Shown one piece after another: positions 17,101 through 24,945 of a stretch of DNA of 26,267 nucleotides (positions are counted from its first letter, which is position 1; each line of letters opens with the position of its first letter). The stretch lies in contig JAILGO010000021.1 of the NCBI GenBank assembly GCA_024696725.1, positions 1 to 26,267 on the forward strand. Direction: 5' to 3'. Made by a program: the position numbers and the translations under genes. The notes beneath the pieces were generated by a model, which made no database searches, was not told the origin of the DNA, and saw only the letters and a program-made list of their open reading frames with translations. Origin of the DNA: Eubacterium sp. GTDB lineage: Bacteria > Bacillota > Clostridia > Oscillospirales > Acutalibacteraceae.

Positions 17101-17470
17101 CAATAATATCAATCCCGGAAAGGCTTATATCACCTTAAAGGGTATCGGTAAGTTTGCGGGTACTTCTTATATCTACTATAAGATTAAGCCTAAGAAGATG
17201 TCGGCTCCGAAGCTCACGAAGGGCTCTAAGCAGATTGCGGTAAGCTATACGTCACAGCCGGGCGTTTCAGGCTATCAGATAAGATACGCCCTGAATAAGA
17301 AGTTTACTAAGAAAAAGAAAAACTATGTTACAATCTATTCTTCAACAACTCTCACCGGACTAAAGGGTAAAGCGAAGTATTACGTTAAGGTTCGCGCATA
17401 TAAAGAGATTGACGGCGTTAAGTATTACGGAGCGTGGTCAAAGATTAAAACGATTAAAACGTTAAAGTAA
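14132..17470 (+). CDS. Large secreted Ig-like repeat protein with C-terminal Fn3-like module
   Basis: The 1112-residue product begins with a signal peptide (cut near AIA-ETQ, residue 26). Residues 30-390 are beta-rich with no family I recognise. Two Big2-type bacterial Ig domains follow (about 390-464, with SSSNTAAATVDANGKITAKAKG; and about 467-553, with WSSTNRDVLSVDRLTGVITAG). After another unassigned stretch come three related repeats of the form YTGxEIKP-ITYNGxxL-DY-VSYxNN-GxGxYxG (about 802-870, 875-950, 956-1020; the second is partly degenerate), and then the Fn3-like lysine-rich module (1023-1112) shared with the genes at 905 and 2071. No LPxTG tail or S-layer domain is present, so any surface attachment would have to be non-covalent. 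The start has GGATG about 9 bases upstream, which is only moderate. It is monocistronic. An adhesin or surface-structural role is the likely class, but no ligand can be read from the sequence. Confidence 0.92.
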   Translation: MKLTKQLAALALAVLMALLTPVIAIAETQDPGFTLTTVQTTLFAGLSYDVTATITDASEADATGNNYFTWNVVTTGGEAPLSTLDNYKATKNSDGTYTVTETASITMPPAGSVATVTATLGSRSKSISLSSLQPIDAFDVNFVNSDHAYLDTNATIHTLYVDRAANATSTAEFADFSIENITPSVNDDEIYVATAGINKDYINISNNENRYTLSLTNKASGLGSMNFSVLSGNKSFKNYNIQVCIAATEYKLDVKGFKQTSYANYGKTGATEPYTLTNLYTGKTFAIRASGDYIGNDDIRYELYTDSTLQTKAPDNYVHVKNNREIELTIAQQGTYWLVSKNYSMNNGMLKRDLNPVVTKLVVNQSITADSINLYQLDENNVKTDEKLEDITLYTNTLTTYELSKNITVLPENRTDGLEFSSSNTAAATVDANGKITAKAKGDAVIYIKSDENANANTSVNVHVKIGVKSITNIVKQDNTTIIPSGHVQKLIITTNPTVIDEPIYWSSTNRDVLSVDRLTGVITAGEVTENTIVTINAISETGLRKDIMITVVPANRAESLTLSATSESATYSEKEGTAYRTYCDYYQSTASKRTTFTVTADAPGSNGEQTNDEYVWTVSYNNGIGLSFEEAKAEGLITYNNVDGHRVYLVTPQKQGVYVITCTATTNITAPQSNDPTDTIIIDILQTATTLTVKNAGTDTSTPDSVYIPIGTTREITVKSSTPDNDKHIDPPVYKISQGAEYVNVTEKASDDGEGVTYTIEGLSYGFEATKLVFSSKSGSKSRTITFYIRNNIGDADISGLEESYEYTGSEIKPQFDVIYNGSKIESSLYSVSYNKTNTNVGTCTMTITGKGEYNGSVKTVTFRITPKPFDDTLTFSSISDQGLSMTKREALPTPSVKFNNRTLTKDKDYVISYKNNKAAGTATLTVNGIGNYKGSASTTFKVIDTVEMFRIASIPVKVYTGKEIKPLPKITYNGVTLKKDVDYTLTYSNNINPGKAYITLKGIGKFAGTSYIYYKIKPKKMSAPKLTKGSKQIAVSYTSQPGVSGYQIRYALNKKFTKKKKNYVTIYSSTTLTGLKGKAKYYVKVRAYKEIDGVKYYGAWSKIKTIKTLK

Positions 17471-17483
17471 TATAATAAAAAAC

Positions 17484-17508
17484 CACCCGCTTCACAGCGG
17501 GTGATTTT
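17484..17508. terminator. Bidirectional rho-independent terminator
   Basis: CACCCGCT (17484-17491) pairs with AGCGGGTG (17496-17503), followed by ATTTTT on the plus strand. A6 (17477-17482) supplies T6 for the minus strand, so it can end both the repeat-protein gene and the convergent seven-gene operon. Confidence 0.85.
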
Positions 17509-17555
17509 TCTTTCAGTCCTGACGCGCTTCAGGCGGTAACGGATTTAATTTCATT

Positions 17556-18857
17556 TTAAGATAGACCGTTTTCGTCGAACTTAAGAATTGCGGAAACGAC
17601 AACCTCAAAGCCTGCTTCGATTGCTTCGGGATTAAGACGGTCGTAATTATCGCGGCGGTTGTGGTAATAATCCGCGGGAGTCGGGTCCATAGCGGCTATA
17701 CAGGTAGCGGTAATTCCTGCCTGAGTAAACGCCGCAGCGTCCGACGAGCCGAAGAATATGTTAGCGAATTTCATATTGTCCCTACCCGCTTCTTTGGCGG
17801 AGTCCATAACGAGCTGACTGAACTTTTTATCGTGTCTGACAGTACCCGTCATATCTCTTGAATAAACGTTTAAATCGTCAAGGTCGCAGAGCGTATCGAC
17901 GCAGAGCACGGCGGTTTCAACGCCCGAATTAACGTATTCGTCGTAGTGGTCCTTAGCCCACTGCTTGGCGCCGCGGAGTCCCGCCTCCTCGCCGTCGGTA
18001 ATCATTGCGACGACCTCGGTGTTTTCAAATTCAATACCTGCCATATCGAGCATACGGATAGCGCACACGGCGGAATAAGTACCCGTAAGGTTATCGTTAG
18101 CGCCCGGGGAAATTCTCTTGAAATTAACAAACATAAAAAGCGTAACCATAACTACGGCGGTGAAAATATGGAAATAGAAACTGTAATTTACCATAAAGCC
18201 GCCGAAGGCTCCCATATCGACGAAGTTAGCAATAATCGCAAGAACCGCAACGATAAGAGAGATAACCGCGCCGCCTATTGTAAGCCCCATAAGAAGTCCG
18301 GTAAGAGCCTTGATATGAAGTATTTTTGAATAATAGGTATGTCTCCACTCATAAGCCGCGTCGCAGTGACCTGAGATAATAATTCTTCTTTTAACCTCGC
18401 CTCTCGGCTTACGCACGGCGTAGAAATTATGTCCCTCGCGTTTTTTATAGAACATGTCGCAGAACTGCTTATACATAAGGAATTCAACTACGGTTATGAA
18501 AAGACCGATACAAATCACGCCGCCTACGATACACTGAGCGAGGAAGAACGGACTCGGTCCGATACCGTCGAACTTATGAAGAAGCGTAAGCACAAGGCAT
18601 ACGACAACGGCGAGAATAATCGAAGCCGAAACGGTTTTTGTAAAGTGAAGGAACGCCTTAGGCGCGACCTTATAGGTTTCAAAGCCCGTTTCGTCGCTGA
18701 AGGTATCCATTTCCTTTTTAATATGCTTCTGGGTCGCGAGACAGTTTTCATTAGCCGACTCACGCGGACCGTATCTTTTAATAACGTTTGTTATTTCCCT
18801 TACGGCATAATCAACGTTTTCTTTGATTACGGCTTTGGGAAACTGACTGTATTTCAT
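17556..18857 (-). CDS. Membrane-embedded M28-family zinc metallopeptidase
   Basis: The M28 family comprises co-catalytic di-zinc aminopeptidases and carboxypeptidases. In this 433-residue product the probable ligands and catalytic residues are His164 (SGHCDA), Asp255 (PGANDN), Glu290/Glu291 (TDGEEAG), Asp321 (VDTLCD) and His399 (YYHNRRDNYDRL). Four hydrophobic segments are visible: about 74-93 and 103-129 before the first ligand, and about 185-213 and 225-246 between His164 and Asp255, so the catalytic domain is split by a membrane hairpin. The ATG at 18857 is chosen because AAGGAG lies in the last codons of the upstream gene; the longer reading frame (to 18905) has no such site. The start follows the GH20 stop by one base, implying translational coupling. 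It is last in a seven-gene operon. Cleavage of peptides near the inner membrane face is an inference. Confidence 0.92.
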   Translation of the reverse strand: MKYSQFPKAVIKENVDYAVREITNVIKRYGPRESANENCLATQKHIKKEMDTFSDETGFETYKVAPKAFLHFTKTVSASIILAVVVCLVLTLLHKFDGIGPSPFFLAQCIVGGVICIGLFITVVEFLMYKQFCDMFYKKREGHNFYAVRKPRGEVKRRIIISGHCDAAYEWRHTYYSKILHIKALTGLLMGLTIGGAVISLIVAVLAIIANFVDMGAFGGFMVNYSFYFHIFTAVVMVTLFMFVNFKRISPGANDNLTGTYSAVCAIRMLDMAGIEFENTEVVAMITDGEEAGLRGAKQWAKDHYDEYVNSGVETAVLCVDTLCDLDDLNVYSRDMTGTVRHDKKFSQLVMDSAKEAGRDNMKFANIFFGSSDAAAFTQAGITATCIAAMDPTPADYYHNRRDNYDRLNPEAIEAGFEVVVSAILKFDENGLS

Positions 18858-18858
18858 A

Positions 18859-20433
18859 TCATTTTTCTCCTTCTGCCTTATATTCTTTATTAAGCTCCGT
18901 CTCAAAAAGCGGATTGCCTTTTCTGAATTCAGACTGTACCTTTGAGCTGAGAATTATATTCTTATTAAGCGAAACTCTGTCGACCGCGTAGCCGATACCG
19001 AGCTTTTCAAGAGTCGGCTTAAGCAGGTCGAGTCTGCGCTTGAAGTCGCTGAAATCACGCTTATTTTCCTGAGACCACGCAACCTCGGCGAGAGCCTGCA
19101 TTCTCGGGAAAGCGTTTAAATCGAGTTTTTCCCTTCCGGGTATCCACTCGCTCCAGAGCTCGCCCTCAACGCCGAGAACGTTATCTCCGTCGGCGTCGAT
19201 TCCGAAAGCTCTCGGATTGTAATTATACGTTGCGTCGAGCGGCATCATCGCATAGGTCATATCGAAATAGAAGGACTGATGATTGGAAAGAATCATCGCT
19301 CCGCCGCCTTCTGCGTAACGCTCCGCGTGCTTGTCGCGCTTCGGAGTCCAATACTGAATCACAAGCGATTTACCGTCGTCGTCAAGACCCGGACACTCGA
19401 TAATATCGTTCCAGCCTATTGCTGTTTTACCCTTTTCCTTAAGGAAGGAAATCAGTCTGCTTTCAAACCATCCCTGAAGCGCCTTCTCGTTTTTAAGGGC
19501 GTTTTTTCTCATTACGCTCTGACATTTTTCACAGCGCTTCCATTCGCCGTGCGGCGCCTCGTCGCCGCCTATATGAACGTACTCCGACGGGAACAGGTCG
19601 CAGATTTCATCAAGCACGCCGAAAACGAAATCAAAGGTGCTTTCCTTTCCGCAGCAAAGCGTTCTGTTCCACCGCAAATTGCCCTGCTTTTCGGGGATTA
19701 ATCCGCCGAAATATCCGGGGACCTCCGTTTTCTTCTCAAAGCAGGCAAGCCCGGGATACGCCGCGATTGCCGCAGCGCAGTGAGCGGGAAAATCAATTTC
19801 GGGAACGACGGTAATTCCTCTTTCGGCTGCATAAGCGATAATATTCTTTATCTGCTCCTGCGTGTAATATCCGCCGTGAGGAATATATTCAATATCCCCG
19901 CTTCCCCAGCCGCCGACCTGAGTATATTCTCTTTTTGAGCCGATTTCGGTCAGAAGAGGATATTTCTCTATTTCAATTCTCCAGCCCTGGTCGTCGGTTA
20001 AATGCCAGTGAAAGATATTAAGCTTTTCCGTAAACATAAAGTCAAGGAGCCGCTTAACCTCTGTCTCGCCGAAGAAGTGACGGCTTTCGTCAAGGTGAAG
20101 TCCGCGCCATTTAAATCTCGGCTCATCCTCAATTTCACAGCACGGGACCTCTCTGCCGCCCAAATCGAAATTACAAAGTCGTCTTACGGTCTGAAGCGCG
20201 TAGTATGCGCCCGATTTTGAGGAAGCCTTAACCGTCAGCCTTTCGGGCGTTACGGTAAGCTTATAACCCTCGTTTGCAACGTCTTCGTCTTTTATTATTT
20301 CAAAAGAAGCGCCGTCGCTCTTTTCGGTATAATCGGCAATAAGCGGTAAATCAAAATCGCTTCTGATTTTTCCGTCAATGCGGTAAACGCCTTCATTTTC
20401 CGTATACTTTTTCGGTAAGGGAATAACGTTCAT
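18859..20433 (-). CDS. GH20 beta-N-acetylhexosaminidase, apparently cytoplasmic
   Basis: GH20 enzymes remove terminal beta-linked GlcNAc or GalNAc by substrate-assisted catalysis. The 524-residue product has the N-terminal GH20b alpha/beta domain (about 1-105), then the TIM barrel with LHLDESRHF (112-120), HWHLTDDQGWRIE (143-155) and VHIGGDEAP (286-294), whose Asp291-Glu292 pair is the polarising residue and the general acid. Aromatic substrate-stacking sites VIQYWTP and GELWSEW are present. There is no signal peptide, so it should act on imported amino-sugar oligosaccharides or on recycled wall or host-glycan fragments. The ATG at 20433 follows AGGAAGTGA. It lies 11 bases after trpS and one base before the M28 gene. 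No transporter or sugar-kinase gene accompanies it here. Confidence 0.96.
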   Translation of the reverse strand: MNVIPLPKKYTENEGVYRIDGKIRSDFDLPLIADYTEKSDGASFEIIKDEDVANEGYKLTVTPERLTVKASSKSGAYYALQTVRRLCNFDLGGREVPCCEIEDEPRFKWRGLHLDESRHFFGETEVKRLLDFMFTEKLNIFHWHLTDDQGWRIEIEKYPLLTEIGSKREYTQVGGWGSGDIEYIPHGGYYTQEQIKNIIAYAAERGITVVPEIDFPAHCAAAIAAYPGLACFEKKTEVPGYFGGLIPEKQGNLRWNRTLCCGKESTFDFVFGVLDEICDLFPSEYVHIGGDEAPHGEWKRCEKCQSVMRKNALKNEKALQGWFESRLISFLKEKGKTAIGWNDIIECPGLDDDGKSLVIQYWTPKRDKHAERYAEGGGAMILSNHQSFYFDMTYAMMPLDATYNYNPRAFGIDADGDNVLGVEGELWSEWIPGREKLDLNAFPRMQALAEVAWSQENKRDFSDFKRRLDLLKPTLEKLGIGYAVDRVSLNKNIILSSKVQSEFRKGNPLFETELNKEYKAEGEK

Positions 20434-20444
20434 ACTATCACTTC

Positions 20445-21449
20445 CTACTTTAATAAGAATCCTATTTTCTTCATAGCCTTATTAAGCGTGCGTCTTGCTA
20501 TACGGGAAGCGGTTTCGGCACCGTTTGTATAACAATCAGTAAGATATGCCTTATCGCTGAGAAGCTCCTTATACTTTCTCTGAACGGGCTCAAGCTCTGC
20601 GATAACCGCTTCGCCGACCGCCTTTTTAAAGTCGCCGTAGCCCTTGCCCGCAAAGTCATGCTCGATAGTTTCAATGCTGTCGCCCGTAACCGCAGAGTAA
20701 ATCGTCATAAGGTTATTGATTCCGTCCTTGCCTTCGGCATAATGAACGCTCATTTCGCTGTCGGTAACTGCTGACTTGAATTTTTTCATAATCACGTTAG
20801 GCTCGTCGGTGAGGAATACCGTGCCCTTCGGATTCGGGTCGGACTTGCTCATTTTTGAGGTCGGGTTTTGAAGCGACATTACCCTTGCGCCCGCCTTCGG
20901 GATATACGGCTCGGGAACCGTAAACACGTTACCGTAAACGCCGTTAAAACGCTCGGCGATATCTCTTGTAATCTCAAGGTGCTGCTTCTGGTCAGCGCCA
21001 ACGGGAACCACGTCAGCCTGATAGAGAAGAATATCGGCAGCCATAAGGCATGGATAAGTAAACAATCCTGCGTTTACGTTATCGCTGTGCTGAGCGGATT
21101 TATCCTTAAACTGAGTCATACGTCCGAGCTCGCCGAACTGGGTATAACAGTTAAGTAGCCATGCGAGCTGAGAATGCTCGGGCACGTGCGACTGGATAAA
21201 GAGTATTCCCTTTTCGGGGTCAAGACCTACCGCCATAAGCATAGCGTAAAGCTGAAGCGTCTGCTGTCTTAATGACGCAGGCTCCTGACGAACCGTAATT
21301 GAATGTAAATCGGCAACGCCGAATACCGTATCGAAGTCCTCCTGAAAGCCCGGCCAGCCCCTCATAGCTCCGAGGTAGTTACCAAGAGTCGGGATAGACG
21401 TGGGCTGAATCAGCGACAGCCCTCTTTTTTTACGTTCCTGCTGTTCCAT
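20445..21449 (-). CDS. trpS: Tryptophan-tRNA ligase
   Basis: Class I synthetase that charges tRNA-Trp. The product has 334 residues from the chosen start, a normal length. The HIGH equivalent is TLGN (21-24) in the IQPTSIPTLGNYLGAM block, the KMSKS loop is at 199-203 (SKMSKSDPN), and ADIL-YQADVVPVGADQKQHLE (138-159) is the amino-acid/ATP region typical of TrpS. I chose the ATG at 21449 because GGAG lies six bases upstream; an ATG at 21461, four codons earlier, overlaps the aminotransferase stop as TGATG but has no ribosome site. No T-box or trp leader precedes it: its expression must come from the operon promoter upstream of glyA or an unseen internal promoter. Confidence 0.95.
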   Translation of the reverse strand: MEQQERKKRGLSLIQPTSIPTLGNYLGAMRGWPGFQEDFDTVFGVADLHSITVRQEPASLRQQTLQLYAMLMAVGLDPEKGILFIQSHVPEHSQLAWLLNCYTQFGELGRMTQFKDKSAQHSDNVNAGLFTYPCLMAADILLYQADVVPVGADQKQHLEITRDIAERFNGVYGNVFTVPEPYIPKAGARVMSLQNPTSKMSKSDPNPKGTVFLTDEPNVIMKKFKSAVTDSEMSVHYAEGKDGINNLMTIYSAVTGDSIETIEHDFAGKGYGDFKKAVGEAVIAELEPVQRKYKELLSDKAYLTDCYTNGAETASRIARRTLNKAMKKIGFLLK

Positions 21450-21460
21450 AGTTTTCTCCA

Positions 21461-22642
21461 TCAGATAAATTCTTTTAATACCTCACCCATAATCTTAACG
21501 CCCTCGACGATATTTTCGTCGCTCGGGGTCGAGAAGCAGAGGCGCACATAGTTACACGGCGCGGTATCGTCCATCATAAACGCCGTACCCGGTACAACCG
21601 CAACCTTTCTTTCAAGAAGCCGGTTAACGTAGTCGAGCATATTAACGCCGTCGGGAAGCCCTGCCCAGATAAAGAGTCCGCCCTCAGGTCTTACATATTC
21701 GATATCGGGACAGTACTTGTTGAGTCCGTCGCACATAAGGTTAAGCTTTCTTCTGTAAATCTTTCTTATTTCCTCAATGTGAGCGTTTACGTCGTACTCG
21801 TCGAACCAACGCGAAACTATCATTTGATTAAGCACGCCCGAATGAACGTCGCTCACCTGCTTGCCGATAGTAAAGGCAGGCGCCATAGCCTCGGGAACGA
21901 CCGCGTAAGCTACGCGGATACCGGGAGCGAGTATTTTAGAAAACGTACCCGCATAGATAACTATTCCCTCGGTGTCGAAGCTCTTGATTGCGGGAACGTC
22001 CTCGCCCTCAACGCGAAGATTACCGTATGGGTTATCCTCGAGAATTACAAGATTATTCTTAAGAGCGAGCTCGTACATCGCCTTACGCTTTTCAAGCGAG
22101 AGCGTCGTACCTCCGGGGTTCTGGAAATTGGTAATCGTATATATAAACTTTGCTTTCGGGTTTTCTTTAATTACTCTTTCAAGCGCCTCAATATTCATTC
22201 CGTCAGAGTCAATCGGAACTCCCGCAAGCTTTAAGCCGTGAGAGCGGAAGCAGTTAAGCGAGCCGATAAATGACGGCTCCTCACATATTACCGTATCGCC
22301 CTTATCGGAAAGGATACGGGTTGCTATATCCATTACCTGAGTACCGCCCGCGGTTATTATTACGCTGTCCTTATCCGTACCTACGTTTTCGCGCTCCTTA
22401 AGCCATTTCTTCACCGTCTTACGAAGCGGCTCGTATCCCTCGGAAACGCCGTAAACGAGCGCTGAAACGGGATTTTCATTAAGAATCTCAGCGGAGAGCT
22501 TTGTAACCTCCTCGCAGGGAAAAGCCTCTACGGCAGGCGAACCGCCCGCAAAGGCTATCATGCCCGGCTGACTTGTTACCTTAAGGATTTCCCTTACAGC
22601 CGAGGGCTTCATACTTGTAAATTTATCAGAAAGCGTATACAT
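21461..22642 (-). CDS. PLP-dependent aminotransferase, class I/II (2-aminoadipate/aromatic type)
   Basis: The 393-residue product transfers amino groups between an amino acid and a 2-oxo acid. It follows the fold-type I pattern: FAGGSPAVEAFP near the N-terminus (31-42), GGTQVMDIATRIL in the cofactor pocket (99-111), NFQNPGG (172-178), LEDNPYGNLR with the PLP-nitrogen Asp203, and TFSKILAPGIR with the Schiff-base Lys236; the C-terminal YVRLCFS carries the carboxylate-binding Arg. This is the PLP-dependent aminotransferase subgroup related to LysN/ARO8 (also the stand-alone domain of MocR regulators). The substrate cannot be read from the sequence; location next to trpS makes aromatic amino acids an option, but only by context. 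The ATG at 22642 follows GGAGGAG and overlaps the previous stop by one base (TAATG). Confidence 0.93.
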   Translation of the reverse strand: MYTLSDKFTSMKPSAVREILKVTSQPGMIAFAGGSPAVEAFPCEEVTKLSAEILNENPVSALVYGVSEGYEPLRKTVKKWLKERENVGTDKDSVIITAGGTQVMDIATRILSDKGDTVICEEPSFIGSLNCFRSHGLKLAGVPIDSDGMNIEALERVIKENPKAKFIYTITNFQNPGGTTLSLEKRKAMYELALKNNLVILEDNPYGNLRVEGEDVPAIKSFDTEGIVIYAGTFSKILAPGIRVAYAVVPEAMAPAFTIGKQVSDVHSGVLNQMIVSRWFDEYDVNAHIEEIRKIYRRKLNLMCDGLNKYCPDIEYVRPEGGLFIWAGLPDGVNMLDYVNRLLERKVAVVPGTAFMMDDTAPCNYVRLCFSTPSDENIVEGVKIMGEVLKEFI

Positions 22643-23766
22643 TATCTCTCCTCCAGTATCATATCCGCAAAGCGCCTGCACGAATTACCGTCGCAAAGCG
22701 AAACAAAGCGGTTTTTAAAGCTGATCATTCTTTCGTCGTCTGCTTTCGCGTTAAGCACAGCCTGCGCGAGAGCGGTTTTATCCTTAACAAGCTCTCCGCA
22801 GAGATAGTCGTTATAAGGAAAATAGAAGCCGCGCTCTTTTCCGTATTCGTCAAGGTCGGGCGCGTAGTGAACGCACGCGCCGCCGATTACCGCGTTTTCG
22901 TAAATTACCGAGGAATAGTCGGTAACGAGCACGTCGGTAATAAAAAGGATATCGTTTATTTCCCTTTCGTCGCTGAAGTCGAACACTCTGTCCTTAAGCG
23001 AGGCGGGAATTTCTATTTTATTTTTAATAAACGGGTGAAGCTTTATAATCAGCGCCCATCCGCTTTCGAGCTCCTTCATAAGCTCTTCGGGACTGAAGTA
23101 TTCTTCCGGATAATAGCCGTCGTTAACGCTCCGTCCTCTGAAGGTCGGCGCAAAAAGAATTACCTTTTTATCCCTGAGTTGAGGCGCTCTGTTATAAAGG
23201 CGCTCCTTAGCGGCAGCCCTGTACTCAGCATCAAAAAAGCAGTCCGTCCTCGGCGCGCCGACGGGAATAACCTTATCCACGCTTATTCCGAAGGACTCGG
23301 CATAGAGCGATATAAGCTCCGGAGAGGACACGGTAGCTTTAGTATAATTCTTATGAGTGAGCGAATTTTTCTCCGCCGTTTCTCTTGCATAGCCGAATTT
23401 TTTAAACGCGCCGAGAGCGTGCCATACCTGAACGAGCTCCTGCTCTCTGCGAAGGCTGAGCGGATAAACCATCGGCTCATAATCGTCGACCATAATATAT
23501 CCCGAAGTTGCAAGCTCCGCGGCAAGCGTTTTCAAATCGGGCATATTGAGGCTCGTCACGGTATTGATTTTATAATCAGGTCCCTGCTTTTCAATATAGC
23601 TTTTAAGCGCAAGAAGATTACCGCCGAGCTTTCCCTTTGAGGTTGAAAGCATAAGAATTTTATTCTTTTCAAGAGGCTCAGCCTGCGCCTTCTTAAAAAG
23701 ACGGATGAGCTTTATATATTTAAGCCTCTGAAGAAAAGGATATAATAGAGATTTAAGCTTTTTCAT
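22642..23766 (-). CDS. CDP-glycerol glycerophosphotransferase-family protein (second copy)
   Basis: The 374-residue product belongs to the TagB/TagF-like family, which transfers glycerol- or ribitol-phosphate onto wall-polymer precursors at the inner membrane face. Family marks are VWHALGAFKKFG (114-125, His116), IPVGAPRTD (167-175), LFAPTFRG (204-211), IKLHP (241-245, His244) and TDYSSVIYE (282-290) in the nucleotide-donor pocket. The length (TagB is about 380, TagF over 700) fits a priming-type enzyme without a TagF-style N-terminal extension. The basic N-terminus (KKLKSLLYPFLQRLKYIKL) suits membrane association. Its start overlaps the upstream paralogue by 14 bases and has no Shine-Dalgarno, so translation is probably by reinitiation. 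The donor could also be another CDP-alditol. Confidence 0.92.
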   Translation of the reverse strand: MKKLKSLLYPFLQRLKYIKLIRLFKKAQAEPLEKNKILMLSTSKGKLGGNLLALKSYIEKQGPDYKINTVTSLNMPDLKTLAAELATSGYIMVDDYEPMVYPLSLRREQELVQVWHALGAFKKFGYARETAEKNSLTHKNYTKATVSSPELISLYAESFGISVDKVIPVGAPRTDCFFDAEYRAAAKERLYNRAPQLRDKKVILFAPTFRGRSVNDGYYPEEYFSPEELMKELESGWALIIKLHPFIKNKIEIPASLKDRVFDFSDEREINDILFITDVLVTDYSSVIYENAVIGGACVHYAPDLDEYGKERGFYFPYNDYLCGELVKDKTALAQAVLNAKADDERMISFKNRFVSLCDGNSCRRFADMILEER

Positions 23767-24943
23767 AATTATATCTGTTATCGTACTTACCCTGCATAAG
23801 CTCGTCTATAATCTCTCCCCATACAGCGGTAATACTTTCAAATCTTTTATTAACGTACACCTTAGCAAATTCTTCGGCTTTTTCGGAATCCGCAGCGCTG
23901 CCCGTAAAAATAAAATTACATATTCCCCTTGCGTTCTTTGAATAAAGAACGGGAAGGTCGCGCCAGAAGTCGATATAAAAGCCGCGCTCGTCGGTATATT
24001 TTTCGCTGTCGAAGCAATAGAGATAAACGGGAAGCTTTTTAAGCAGCGCCTCATAAATAATAGAGCTGTAATCGGTTATTACGCAGTCGGCAACCGCCAT
24101 AAAGTCCATACCCGTAAAATATTCGCCCTGCGTTTTATTCATTCGCGAGGAAATATATATCTCTTCCCTGTTGCTGTCGACAACGTGGTGCTTCACTATT
24201 AAATTGCACTCGTCGTAATTAATGAGTCTTACAAGCTCCTCACAGGCGTCGGACAGCGCCCTTCTGTCGTCGTCGGTATCACGGAAGGTAGGAACGTAAA
24301 GCACGTTCTTCTTACCGTTATTAAGCTCCGGATACTTATTGAAAATAAGCTCGCGAAGGCGCTCGTTTTCCTCCTCGCTTGTAAGGAAGTCCATACGCGG
24401 TATGCCTATCGGAACGAAGCGCTCCTCAGGCTGACCGAAAGCCTCCGAGAAAAACGGAACACAGCCGTCGCCGCTCGCGGCAATCAGGCTGTAGTTTCTG
24501 TGCATTTTAAACGCCTCGGCGGTAGCTGACGATTTTCCGCCCTCTTTATCGAGGATTGAGCGTCCGAATTTTTTAAACGCACCCAGAGCGTGCCAGAGCT
24601 GAATTATCTTTAACTCCTTTTTATGAGTGAGCATTGAGGCTAAGATACAGTAGCCGTCGAGCACTACGACCTTAGAGGTCGCCATCGCCTTCATCTGAGT
24701 AAACATTTCGCCGACGTACTTAACCTTCCCGAGAAAGCCGTCGGGTATCATTTTACAATGTACCTCTACCTTATACCCGGGATAGTTAGTTCTAAGCTCG
24801 TTTATCAGATAGCGGAAATCCGTCGACGGCTTTTCGCTTTGGCGCGAGATAAACGCTATTTTATTCTGTGTTTTCCGACGCTTGTAAAAGAAGTAGAAAA
24901 AGCTCATTACGGCGCCGAAAAGCTTAGCAAAGATTTTTATCAT
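23753..24943 (-). CDS. CDP-glycerol glycerophosphotransferase-family protein (first copy)
   Basis: The 396-residue product is paralogous to the next gene: LWHALGAFKKFG (116-127, His118), IPIGIPRMD (177-185), LYVPTFRD (215-222), IVKHH (249-253, His252) and TDYSSIIYE (290-298). A short hydrophobic N-terminal segment (about 7-20, FGAVMSFFYFFY) followed by basic residues suggests membrane attachment. The two copies differ outside these blocks, so they are not a recent duplication and probably act in succession, for example as primer and extender on a teichoic-acid-like polymer. The start lies two bases after the glyA stop (TAATTATG) with no ribosome site, so reinitiation after glyA is likely. No tagO, tagA or tagD homologue is in the window, so the complete pathway cannot be shown here. 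Confidence 0.92.
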   Translation of the reverse strand: MIKIFAKLFGAVMSFFYFFYKRRKTQNKIAFISRQSEKPSTDFRYLINELRTNYPGYKVEVHCKMIPDGFLGKVKYVGEMFTQMKAMATSKVVVLDGYCILASMLTHKKELKIIQLWHALGAFKKFGRSILDKEGGKSSATAEAFKMHRNYSLIAASGDGCVPFFSEAFGQPEERFVPIGIPRMDFLTSEEENERLRELIFNKYPELNNGKKNVLYVPTFRDTDDDRRALSDACEELVRLINYDECNLIVKHHVVDSNREEIYISSRMNKTQGEYFTGMDFMAVADCVITDYSSIIYEALLKKLPVYLYCFDSEKYTDERGFYIDFWRDLPVLYSKNARGICNFIFTGSAADSEKAEEFAKVYVNKRFESITAVWGEIIDELMQGKYDNRYNYEKA

Positions 24944-24945
24944 AA

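Noticed and set aside
18858..18905. Longer start for the M28 peptidase
   Set aside because: It would overlap the GH20 gene by about 47 bases with no ribosome site; ATG 18857 has AAGGAG at proper spacing.
20434..21480. T-box or trp-specific leader for trpS
   Set aside because: There is no intergenic space upstream of trpS and no T-box sequence; the gene sits inside the operon.
22643..22681. Longer start for the aminotransferase
   Set aside because: It lies within the upstream gene; ATG 22642 follows GGAGGAG and gives the family-typical N-terminus.
22867..23640. 257-codon plus-strand open frame opposite the second TagB/F-like gene
   Set aside because: Antisense to a gene with clear family motifs; no Shine-Dalgarno and low-complexity composition.
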